Program-made: the position numbers and the translations under genes | Notes under the pieces: model-generated | Seen by the model: only the letters and a program-made list of their open reading frames with translations | Told to the model about the DNA's origin: nothing | Database searches by the model: none | Origin: CAVQBP01 sp963740945 | GTDB lineage: Bacteria > Bacteroidota > Ignavibacteria > Ignavibacteriales > Ignavibacteriaceae | Direction: 5' to 3' | Length of the DNA stretch: 64,000 nucleotides | NCBI GenBank assembly: GCA_963740945.1 | Contig: CAVUGE010000017.1 | Location: forward strand, 248,001-312,000 | Shown: positions 9,312 to 18,400 of the stretch, one piece after another | Layout: the number at the start of each line of letters is the position of its first letter | Position numbering within the stretch: position 1 is the stretch's first letter

Positions 9312-10319
9312 ATGGCTACAATATTTGACGTTGCTGAAAAAGCACAGGTCTCTGTTATAACTGTATCGCGTTTGCTGAATAATCCGGTAATTGTAAGTGA
9401 AGGAACAGCTAAAAAAATTCATAAAGCAATGGAGGAATTGAATTATCAGCCCAGCCAGATTGCTCGATCATTGGTAAAGAAACGGACAAATACAATTGGT
9501 GTCATAATGTCCGATATTAAAAATACTTTTTTTAATAGCTGGTTCCGGATAGTTGAAGATTATGCAAGCAGACACGAATATAATTTACTATTATGCAATA
9601 CAGATGAAAATCCGGCCAAGGAAATGAAATATGTTAAGCTGCTTCAGTCCCAGAGAGTTGATGGTCTTATAATTATTCCCTGTTCCGAAAAATCAATTAA
9701 TTATCTTTTGAAAAGCAATCTGAATTTTATTCTCGTAGATAGGATTATGAAGAAACAAAAAACTAATTATGTTTCTACCGATCATTACTCAGGAGCATTC
9801 GAAGCAACCGAGTATTTAATTAACCTTGGGCATAAAAGAATTGCTGTTCTAAAAGGGGAAGGGATACTTTTTACGGATATTCAAAGGTATGCAGGATTTG
9901 AAGACGCAATGAAAAAGAATAATATAAATATTGAAAAAAACTTTGTAATAAATTGCGAATTTGATGAAATGAAGGGATACGATGCTGCAATAGATTTAAT
10001 GAAATATGAAGCAAAACCGACTGCAATCTTTACATTCAATAGTAAAATGATGAATGGTACAATTAGGGCAATCCAGAATCTGGGTCTTTCCATTCCCGGC
10101 GAAATTTCACTTATTTCTTTTGACCAAATTTCGGGGTACGAAATCTTTCAACCTAAAATCACCTGCATATCGCAGCCAATAAAATTATTAGGCGAGTATT
10201 CTATTACTGCATTAATTGATAAAATAAAAAAACCTGAAAAATCAAAACAGGTAAGAATTATTTTAAAGCCGGAATTAGTTATTGGAGAATCCTGTAAAAA
10301 TATAAGCGACTGGAATTAA
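9312..10319 (+). CDS. LacI-family transcriptional regulator, probable fucose-locus repressor
   Basis: The 335-residue protein has the LacI N-terminal helix-turn-helix (ATIFDVAEKAQVSVITVSRLLN) with the hinge helix QPSQIARSLVKKRTN, then a periplasmic-binding-like sugar domain (TNTIGVIMSDIKNTFF onward, with a VDGLIIIP strand and ISLISFDQ near the end). It closes the fucose gene run, 9 bp after the fusion kinase, so it is probably co-transcribed and autoregulated. Its likely target is the perfect palindrome at 464-483. The ligand is probably fucose, fuculose or a phosphate of these, which is inferred from neighbours only. Confidence 0.9.
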   Translation: MATIFDVAEKAQVSVITVSRLLNNPVIVSEGTAKKIHKAMEELNYQPSQIARSLVKKRTNTIGVIMSDIKNTFFNSWFRIVEDYASRHEYNLLLCNTDENPAKEMKYVKLLQSQRVDGLIIIPCSEKSINYLLKSNLNFILVDRIMKKQKTNYVSTDHYSGAFEATEYLINLGHKRIAVLKGEGILFTDIQRYAGFEDAMKKNNINIEKNFVINCEFDEMKGYDAAIDLMKYEAKPTAIFTFNSKMMNGTIRAIQNLGLSIPGEISLISFDQISGYEIFQPKITCISQPIKLLGEYSITALIDKIKKPEKSKQVRIILKPELVIGESCKNISDWN

Positions 10320-10346
10320 CTACGCTAAACAGTCATCCACTTCCTC

Positions 10347-10407
10347 ATTCATTATTCCGTAACGCGAAACTCCGTTTCGCAAACATTTAATGAAACAAAT
10401 AATGAAT
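10347..10407. repeat. Nested inverted repeat after the LacI gene
   Basis: A 7-bp stem GCGAAAC/GTTTCGC with a 3-base loop (10364-10380) lies inside a wider inverted repeat, ATTCATTATT (10347-10356) and AATAATGAAT (10398-10407). No T run follows, so it is not a classical terminator, but it could end or stabilise the fucose transcript. Similar cgtttcgcgg words occur near 20290. The rest of the gap up to the sigma factor gene is AT-rich and probably holds its promoter. Confidence 0.45.
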
Positions 10408-10564
10408 CCATCTTCTACTGCCTTTAGGATTATAGAAAAATAGCCCTTAAGGGGAATAAATATTAAAGTATAATTTATATAAATTTTTATGGAATTTAAT
10501 TGATTATAATCCTCCTACTTATTACATTATAACTAAATTTCTTCTCTTATCCGGTTTAAGCTTT

Positions 10565-11131
10565 ATGGATAAAATTCCTAAAAATCAAATTACCCAGCTT
10601 TTGCAAAGGGTTAGTGATGGAGACAAGGAGTCATTAAATAGTCTTTTAGAATTAGTTTATAAGGAAATAAAAAAAATTGCTTCTAAATATTTGCAGAATG
10701 AATATAGAAATAGAACCATCCAGACTACTGAACTTGTTCATGAAGCCTATTTAAGATTAATTGGACAGCAGAATCTATCCCTTGAAAATAGAAAACATTT
10801 TTTCGGCTCAATTGCTAATTCCATACGGCAAATTTTAGTAGATAATGCAAGACAAAGAAATGCAGTTAAACGAGGAAGCGGAAAAACAAAAATATCTTTG
10901 GATGAAGCCGTTCTTATTGCACCCGAAACTGATGAAGAACTAATATCTCTGAACGATGCATTAGTTAAGCTCGATTCTTTTGACGAAAGGCTTAGCAGAA
11001 TTGTCGAGCTTCGGTTTTTTACAGGATTAACAGTTGAAGAAACCGCTGAAATTCTTTCAATCTCTCCTACCACTGTTAAACGGGACTGGAGGCTTGCAAA
11101 AGCATGGCTCTATCGTGAGATGGGTAGTTAA
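10565..11131 (+). CDS. ECF-type RNA polymerase sigma factor
   Basis: This 188-residue protein matches the ECF sigma subgroup often paired with Ser/Thr kinases (TIGR02999 type). Region 2 is seen around residues 20-90 (ELVHEAYLRLIGQQNL, then FFGSIANSIRQILVDNARQR) and region 4 around 130-185 (RIVELRFFTGLTVEETAEIL, SPTTVKRDWRLAKAWLYREM). No anti-sigma gene follows; instead a membrane kinase begins 38 bp later, so the kinase probably controls it. Genes controlled by it cannot be told from the sequence, though the many secreted proteins next door are possible targets. Confidence 0.9.
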   Translation: MDKIPKNQITQLLQRVSDGDKESLNSLLELVYKEIKKIASKYLQNEYRNRTIQTTELVHEAYLRLIGQQNLSLENRKHFFGSIANSIRQILVDNARQRNAVKRGSGKTKISLDEAVLIAPETDEELISLNDALVKLDSFDERLSRIVELRFFTGLTVEETAEILSISPTTVKRDWRLAKAWLYREMGS

Positions 11132-11169
11132 ATAAAAGTAAAAAGATACAAGAATTTACCTGATGCCTG

Positions 11170-13761
11170 ATGGATAATTGGGACAAAATAAAATCTATAT
11201 TTCTTGAAGTCATCGAACTATCTCCGGGTGAAAGAGAAGCTTTTCTAAATGAAAAGTGTAAAGATGATCCTTCATTAAAAAAGGAAATTGAATCTTTAAT
11301 AGAATCAGATCAAAGAGAGGAAGATTTCCTTGAAAATCCTCCTCTTCAAGCTGGCGAATTTAATAATAGTGAAATTACATCTGATCCTTTTATCGAACTG
11401 CAGATAGGTAATTATAGAGTTGAAAAGAAGATTGGCGAAGGGGGGATGGCGGTAGTATATTCTGCCGTACATGTAGATGAGCAGTTCAAAAAAAGAGTGG
11501 CTATAAAATTTATTAAAAGGGGAATGGATACTGAGGAGATTATAAAGAGATTTAAAATTGAGCAGCAGGCTTTAGCAGGATTAGATCATGCTTACATTGC
11601 AAAACTAATCGATGGCGGTACAACAGATAACGGACTCCCATATTTTATTATGGAATTGGTAGAAGGGGAATCAATAGATAAATATTGTAAGAACAAAAAC
11701 CTTTCAATTACTGAAAAACTCAATCTTTTTCAAAAAGTTTGTTCTGCAGTGCAGTATGCTCATCAGAATTTAATAGTTCATAGAGATATTAAACCCGGCA
11801 ATATTTTTATTAAATATGACGGTACTCCCAAGCTCCTGGATTTCGGAATTTCCAAGCTGCTTGATTCTTCAAATGAGCAGACAATGCTGACCAAAACCGG
11901 GTATAGATTAATGACTCTGGAATATGCAAGCCCTGAACAATTCAAAGGACATCAAGTTACAATTGCCACAGATATATACTCATTAGGGGTAGTTTTATAT
12001 GAGCTGCTTACAGGCAGCTTCCCTTACAAATTCAAAAATTCGCTTCCTTATGAAATTGAAAGAGTTATATGTACAACCGATCCTGGAAAGCCGAGCACAG
12101 CAGCCGATTATCAAAAGGAAAATCTGAACGCGGGTAACGCCAAAATAGATTCACTTAATTCAATATCCAAAATTGATGGTAAAAATTTCGAAAAACTTAA
12201 AAAGAGATTGTCCGGGGATATTGATAATATTGTCATGAAAGCCATGCAGAAAGAGCCGTATAGACGGTATTCAACTGTTGAACAATTTGCAGAAGATATA
12301 AGACGGCATTTAAACGGTTTACCTGTAACTGCACGTAAAAATTCAATGGGGTATAGGAGCAAAAAATTTTTTGAACGTCATAGGGTAGGGGTTATTACTA
12401 CGTTTTTATTTTTTCTGATCATTATAGCCGGTGCTGTGGCGGTAGTAATACAATCGAAAATAGCTGCGGATCAAAGGGATAAAGCACAAATTGAAGCTGC
12501 GAAAGTTAACAGAATTAATTCCTTTCTACAGGATATGCTTTCATCAGCCGATCCTATGGAAGTTGGAAAAGACGTAAAAGTAGTTAATGTTCTGGATAAC
12601 GCCAGCAGAAAAATTGATTCGGAATTAAAAAACCAGCCTGAAGTAAAAGCAGAACTCAAGACAACAATCGGGATCACTTATGAAAACCTTGGTATTTATG
12701 ATAAAGCAGAAAAACTTTTAGAGCAGGCATTGAAAATAAGAGAATCTCTTTTCGGGGAAAATAATGATGAGACTGCGAACAGTATAAATAATTTAGCCGG
12801 TATTTTATATTCCAAAGGTAAGTTAGCTAAGGCGAAAGAACTGTATAAAAAAGCAATTGAAATACATAGAAAATTTCCCAAACCTAAGCATGTTGAATTA
12901 GCTGATGCATTGAATAATTACGGGATTTTGAATTTGGACCTTGGTAATTATGATGACGCTATTGAAAACTTTAAAGAAGCTTATTCTATTTATCTAGAAG
13001 TATACGGCAGAGAAAATACAAATACTGCAGCATTAATTAATAACCTGGCGCTTTCATATCACTATAAGGGTGACTTGAAGAATGCAGAAAAGCTTTACAG
13101 GGAAGCTCTGGATATCAGTTCACATTTGCCTGATAATGTCGACGTTCAAATTGCACATGAGACCAATGATCTTGCTTCTTTACTCCGTGATCAGGGGGAC
13201 CATAAAGGTGCATTGGCATTATTCCAAAAATCGCTGGAAATAAGAAAAAAAATTCTTGGAAATAATCATCCCGGATTAGCCTTAGCAAAATATAATCTGG
13301 GTGTTGAATTGTATTATGTGAATGATTATTCAGGAGCATTACAAAAAATCAATGAAGCGTATGAAATATGGCAAAAAACTCTTCCACCTGATCATCCTTA
13401 CTTTTCAAAGGCTTATTATTGGTTCGGAAGATTATATAATGAAAAAGGAATGACCGGAAAGGCAGAGGACTTTTTATTAAAGTCATTAAATCTAAGATTG
13501 AAAAAACAACCCGATAATAAATTGCTTATTGCCGAAACGAGATTCGAGCTGGGGAGAACTTTTCTTATTCAAAAGAATTATACTAAAGCAAAACCTTTAT
13601 TGCTTAAGAACTTCATGATTTTGAAAAAAGAACTTGGAGATAAAAATATTGAAACTGTAGATGCTGCAAATTTAATTTCAGAATTATATATTAAATTGAA
13701 AAATCCTGAAGAAGCTAATAAATACAAAATTTACCTTTCCGGAATAAAATCACCGGATTAA
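11170..13761 (+). CDS. Membrane Ser/Thr protein kinase with C-terminal TPR domain
   Basis: The first ~70 residues are a short helical region typical of these kinases. The Hanks-type kinase domain spans about 78-380 with GEGGMAVVY, the catalytic HRDIKPGN (His204, Asp206) and DFG at 224-226. One transmembrane helix lies at about 405-427 (VGVITTFLFFLIIIAGAVAV), so the kinase faces the cytoplasm. Residues 440-860 are a run of TPR repeats of the NB-ARC/kinesin-light-chain style (ALKIRESLFGENNDETA, LYKKAIEIHRKF). It follows the ECF sigma gene in the same direction, a common pairing in this group, and probably senses a signal through the TPR part and acts on the sigma factor. Confidence 0.93.
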   Translation: MDNWDKIKSIFLEVIELSPGEREAFLNEKCKDDPSLKKEIESLIESDQREEDFLENPPLQAGEFNNSEITSDPFIELQIGNYRVEKKIGEGGMAVVYSAVHVDEQFKKRVAIKFIKRGMDTEEIIKRFKIEQQALAGLDHAYIAKLIDGGTTDNGLPYFIMELVEGESIDKYCKNKNLSITEKLNLFQKVCSAVQYAHQNLIVHRDIKPGNIFIKYDGTPKLLDFGISKLLDSSNEQTMLTKTGYRLMTLEYASPEQFKGHQVTIATDIYSLGVVLYELLTGSFPYKFKNSLPYEIERVICTTDPGKPSTAADYQKENLNAGNAKIDSLNSISKIDGKNFEKLKKRLSGDIDNIVMKAMQKEPYRRYSTVEQFAEDIRRHLNGLPVTARKNSMGYRSKKFFERHRVGVITTFLFFLIIIAGAVAVVIQSKIAADQRDKAQIEAAKVNRINSFLQDMLSSADPMEVGKDVKVVNVLDNASRKIDSELKNQPEVKAELKTTIGITYENLGIYDKAEKLLEQALKIRESLFGENNDETANSINNLAGILYSKGKLAKAKELYKKAIEIHRKFPKPKHVELADALNNYGILNLDLGNYDDAIENFKEAYSIYLEVYGRENTNTAALINNLALSYHYKGDLKNAEKLYREALDISSHLPDNVDVQIAHETNDLASLLRDQGDHKGALALFQKSLEIRKKILGNNHPGLALAKYNLGVELYYVNDYSGALQKINEAYEIWQKTLPPDHPYFSKAYYWFGRLYNEKGMTGKAEDFLLKSLNLRLKKQPDNKLLIAETRFELGRTFLIQKNYTKAKPLLLKNFMILKKELGDKNIETVDAANLISELYIKLKNPEEANKYKIYLSGIKSPD

Positions 13762-13864
13762 AAGAATAGTTATTAACTATTAAAATAAAGGTTGGCAAAG
13801 TAAAGAATTGAGGATAATATTTTTCTTTTTAGGTGATATCACTTTTTAAATTAAAGGATTTATT

Positions 13865-13899
13865 GGATGCCGGATATCAGTTTTCTGAATACGGCATCC
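13865..13899. terminator. Hairpin between convergent genes
   Basis: GGATGCCGgATATCAG and CTGAATACGGCATCC form a long stem with a TTTT loop between the convergent kinase gene and the secreted-protein gene. It lacks a long T run on either side, so terminator function is likely from position but not proven. Confidence 0.5.
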
Positions 13900-13915
13900 T
13901 GTAACCTAGATTCCC

Positions 13916-14779
13916 TTATTTAGCTAACAATAGTTTTTTAACTTCTGCTTTATCTCCTGCAGTCAGTCTGTAGAAATAGACTCCGCTTGCAAGGTTTGAG
14001 GCGTTAAATTGTACATGGTAGTAACCTGCAGATTTTTCTCCGTTAACGAGAGTAGAAATTTCATTCCCTAATAAATCATAAACTTTTAGAGTAACAAAAC
14101 TACTTTTTGGAACTGAATATTTTATAGTTGTTGTTGGATTGAACGGATTAGGATAATTCTGCTCAAGTTTAAAAGAAAGTACATGAATATTATCATTAAC
14201 ACCAGTTGCCGTCCCCGTTAAAGATAAATCATCAACAAAAAAAACAGTACCTACATTAGCATTTAGAGATGTTTGCGAGGTATCCATACTAGCTGAGATC
14301 CAAATACTCGCCGAATCCGGAGTATCAGCTGTAAAATAAATAAGGGGAACTGAAAACTGAGTATAACTAGAAGCAGCACCAAACCATCCGTAATTCCCAG
14401 CTATCACCTGATCTTTACTCCAAAAATAAACCCATACCAAAAACTTATCATTACCTTGTGGTGATAATTTATAATAGCCGGTAAGACTGGCATACCTTTG
14501 GTTAATAGCAAATCCTTTTCCACTTTGGCCGATATTCCAGAGATATCCAGGATAAGCAGTGCCAAAAATACTAAGTACCTCTCCTCTTACAGCTGAGGAA
14601 CCACCATGTGTATCAGTTGTTTGTGTTATTGGTGCACCAACTCCCTGAGCATTGTCTGTTAACCAACCGGTAGGATTTCCATTTGTCCAGCTTTCAAAAT
14701 CACCGTTTGGGATTTGAGCGAAGGTTTGATTAATAAAAATGAATGTTAGTAAAATGAAAAAAACAGTAAGAAATCGCAT
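13916..14779 (-). CDS. Secreted protein with type IX C-terminal sorting domain
   Basis: A signal peptide (about residues 1-22, ending TFAQ) is followed by a beta-rich region (IPNGDFESWTNGNPTGWL at its start) that resembles a carbohydrate-binding jelly-roll, then by a sorting module of about 80 residues (NYPNPFNPTTTIKYSV ... GVYFYRLTAGDKAEVKKLLL). Such modules direct proteins through the type IX secretion system to the cell surface. No catalytic motif is visible. It stands alone with an opposing kinase gene downstream. Surface binding is a guess; the secretion route is well supported. Confidence 0.85.
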   Translation of the reverse strand: MRFLTVFFILLTFIFINQTFAQIPNGDFESWTNGNPTGWLTDNAQGVGAPITQTTDTHGGSSAVRGEVLSIFGTAYPGYLWNIGQSGKGFAINQRYASLTGYYKLSPQGNDKFLVWVYFWSKDQVIAGNYGWFGAASSYTQFSVPLIYFTADTPDSASIWISASMDTSQTSLNANVGTVFFVDDLSLTGTATGVNDNIHVLSFKLEQNYPNPFNPTTTIKYSVPKSSFVTLKVYDLLGNEISTLVNGEKSAGYYHVQFNASNLASGVYFYRLTAGDKAEVKKLLLAK

Positions 14780-15002
14780 CGTGCCTCCTTTAGTAAATTA
14801 TTAAATGTCATTAAATACAAAATTAAGGCGTCAATTCTTGTTCCAATTGTTATAATAGAAAATTAAAAAATTAATCTAGGAGGAAATAATAATATTATTA
14901 TTATTAAAATCAATAAGAAGGAAATAAATGATTACCTGTCTCAAATTGGTATAAATATTTATTTGTCAGATAACATCTCAAGGGCTTCAGAAGTTTCAAT
15001 TC

Positions 15003-15295
15003 TTATCTTACAAGAAGCATCTTTTTCGTTTGAAAAAAGCTACCTGCCTGCAAACTGTACAAGTATACTCCAGTAGACAGTGGTACGTGATTTGTGTTTT
15101 CTTGTGCAAATTTCACTTGATAACTGCCCAAGAACTTGAATTTTGCGTTACCCAATATATAGTATTTAATGTAGCTATCTTATAAGGATCAGCATATGTA
15201 ACACTGCCAGCCGGTTGAACGGCAGTTTGAGCAAGCATGATAAATGTGAAATTTAAAATCAAAAAGGAAAGAAGTATCTCTTTTTTCATATTCAA
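15003..15295 (-). pseudogene. Remnant of a secreted sorting-domain protein (internal deletion plus frameshift)
   Basis: The reading frame from 15295 begins with a signal peptide (MNMKKEILLSFLILNF...AQTAV) and about 30 further residues, then stops at 15113. In another frame, directly after, the DNA encodes GSYQVKFAQENTN, LSTGVYLYSLQAG and TKKMLLVR, the last part of a sorting module, ending at 15003-15005. The middle of the gene, including the NYPNPFNPS part of the module, is missing. The tail is very close to that of the 1445-residue protein encoded next at 15454-19791, so the remnant probably comes from a paralogue. Confidence 0.75.
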
Positions 15296-15405
15296 CTCGA
15301 TTATTTTTATAAATGAAATTTAAATTTTTGCAAAGAGTATATATATATGCGTTTTTTTTTCTTAATTAGGGGTCACTAGGAAAGGTGGGACAGAATTTTT
15401 TCTCT

Positions 15406-15437
15406 AAAACCTCCGGGATTTTTGAAATCCCGGAGGT
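15406..15437 (-). terminator. Terminator of the large BNR/PKD protein gene
   Basis: ACCTCCGGGATTT and AAATCCCGGAGGT form a 13-bp stem with a 3-base loop, followed on the minus strand by TTTTAGAGAAAAAAT. It lies 17 bp after the stop of the 1445-residue protein gene. Confidence 0.8.
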
Positions 15438-15453
15438 CATAAATTAATATAAT

Positions 15454-18400
15454 TTATCTTAAAAGGAGCATTTTTTTTGTTTGGAAAAAGTTTCCAGCTT
15501 GTAGACAGTAAAGGTAAACACCGGTAGATAATTGTTTATGGTTTATTTTCTCTTGCGAGAATTCCACTTGATAAATTCCAGCCTGCTGTTCTTTATTTAC
15601 CAGCGTTTCCACTTCATTACCGAGAATATCATAAACCTTTAATGTTACATGTTCAGCTTTTGATATTTCATATTTAATTATTGTTGAAGGATTAAATGGA
15701 TTTGGAAAATTTTGCTGTAGTTTGAATTCTTTAGGGTTATTATCTGCAGTTTTCACATCAACAGTATTGCTAACATTAATAACTACCGGCAAAACAGTAT
15801 TCCCGCCATTACTTGTAATATTAAGCTGCGCCTGATATGTTCCTTCAGCTAATCCTTGTGCATCAAATTTAACTGAAATATTCTGATTTGAACCTGCAGA
15901 AATATTTCCACTGGAAGGTGTTACTGTAAATCTTGAGGTTGTTTGTCCTTGTATAGTTATTTGTCCTGTTGTTTGTCCCTGTGCACCCATATTATCTGTA
16001 ACAGTTAAACTATAATTATAATTTCCCGCTTGAGTATATTGATGTTTTATTGTAGCTGAAGTGCTTGTATTCCTATCTCCAAAATCCCAGAGATATGATG
16101 CAATTTGTCCATCATTGTCATGAGAATTTGAGCCATCAAAAGTAACATCGGAATTTATGTTTGCAGGATCCGGAGAAACCTGAGCAACTGCAACGGGATT
16201 TTGGTTACCTCCTCCCTGAGTAATTTGTATCTGGTCATTTACTTGGGATTGTGCACCAAGGTTATCAGTAACTGTAAGAGAATAATTAAAAGTACCTGCT
16301 TGAGTATATTTATGTGTCGTTTTAGCCTGGTTGCTTGAACTTCCATCGCCGAAATCCCATAAATATGTTGCTATCTGTCCATCATTATCATATGAATTTG
16401 TACCGTCAAAGCTTACATCAGTATTAACCGGAGCCGGACTAGAGTTTACTGCTGCTATTGCAACAGGATTTTGATTACCTCCACCTACTGAATTTCCTAT
16501 TGCTCTTATCAGCCAGGCACCGTTTTGAGAGAAAGTATTAAAATTTGCATATCCTGAGAAATAACCTCCGAAAGACGGATCATAATAAGCGATATAACTA
16601 TTGTCCGGCTTCTTCCCATCTTCATCATATCCCGCAGGAAAGGTTAACTGGGTATTTAAACTTATGACAATCACCGAGAACAAATCTCCATTACTAAATT
16701 GTAGGCTGTTTAGTGAAGGAAGTTGTAATTCAAACCATTTACCGTCTCTAGCAAGATCAGTGGTGGTTACTGTATCGACAAGTATACTACCAGCTGAACT
16801 CACTACCGCTACTTCAACAGAATTCGAAGTAGCCGTTTCTGTTTTCATAAAATATTTAATTTTTTCAAGCTTAAAATCTTTATCTAATTTGAAATCATTC
16901 CGCCAGTATAGATATACAAAGCCGCCGTAACCAAGGAATCCATCGGCAAAAGCATCCCCATCATCTAAAATTAATTCTTCTTCAGCCTCTGTCTTAGAAA
17001 CCGATGAATGAAGATTATTTTTATGACTTATTTGGAATTTAAGTTTATCTAGGTTTTTCGACAGCAGTTCCGAATTCATTTTATTTGAAGGAAGCAAATA
17101 TTTTTTATTTAGTTTCGGATTAGATAATACTTTTGCCGGACCTCCAGTAGGAGTAATAGAAAAATTTAATTGTCCTTCACCAGTATTTGAAATATTAAAA
17201 GTATTTTGTCCTGAAAATCCTGGTTTTGCATCAATTTTAAGCTGATTTGCAGCAAGGGTTAAGATAGGATTCCCCGAACCCGAACCGCTGCTTCCATTTG
17301 CTAAAAATGCCCCTCTCCCATGTGTACCAACAACCACTTTACCATCCGATTTTCTTGATGTTATATATTCACTAACAACATTTCCTATAACATTATCACC
17401 TTCCTGGTTCCATTGGGTATTAACCCCATTCAATTGACTTGTTGAAAATACACCGATACTTGTAGCAATAAAATATTGAATTCCATTATTTGCAGGTAAT
17501 ATAGTTGCACACCTTAAAGATGGACCCGGATTATTTTGATCTCCCTGAAGATTTCCCTCGATAGCTTCGTAGTTTTTACCACCGTCAGTTGAATGATATA
17601 AACCGATAATATTATAATTAGACATTACAACGATTATTTCATCGGCATTATCCGGATTAACTGCAATGTTATAAACATATGCGCCTTGCGGAGCATTAGG
17701 AATGGAAATATCAACTGCACCGCTTGTGGCTGTATTTGCATTTTCAAGTTTAAATAGTTTAGGAGCCGCATTAAAGTCGGTTTCTGCATAATACAAAACA
17801 TTAGCAGGAGATGTTGAAATTGAAATTGTAGTTATAAGATTATTTTGAGGAGCTGACAAATTATCTAATTTAGTCCAGCCAATATCAGTTCCATTTTGTC
17901 CATCGGGAATTGTATTCAGAGAATTGTTTCTCCAAATATCTGCCCCTGCCAAATAGAACATACTATTTTCATCAACAGGATCCACTACAAAGGGGTTTAC
18001 AAATAGTTGATTGGAAGCATTAGTAGGTGTTATAATGCTGAAAGGATTATTTCCAGTAAATGGAGGGATTATATTGCCTGATTGATCATAATGCAATCTC
18101 AATAAATTTCCCTTTTGCGATTCGGCATAAGCGTATTGCGAACCTAAATAAGAAAATGCACCATCACCGGAACTGGCATCGAGAGAAGAAGAGATGGAAT
18201 TACCATCGGAATGAAAGAATGGGGTTCCATTATCCTGACATCCTCCCATAAATCTATCATCATTTGCATCTTTTGCGATGGAAATCATATAATATTGGGT
18301 TACATCATAACCGTTGTTTTTGTTTTCCCATGGGAAGTAATCGGTATAAGCAGTATTCGAAATATCCGATGTATATACTAAACCGCCATCATTTCCCCAC

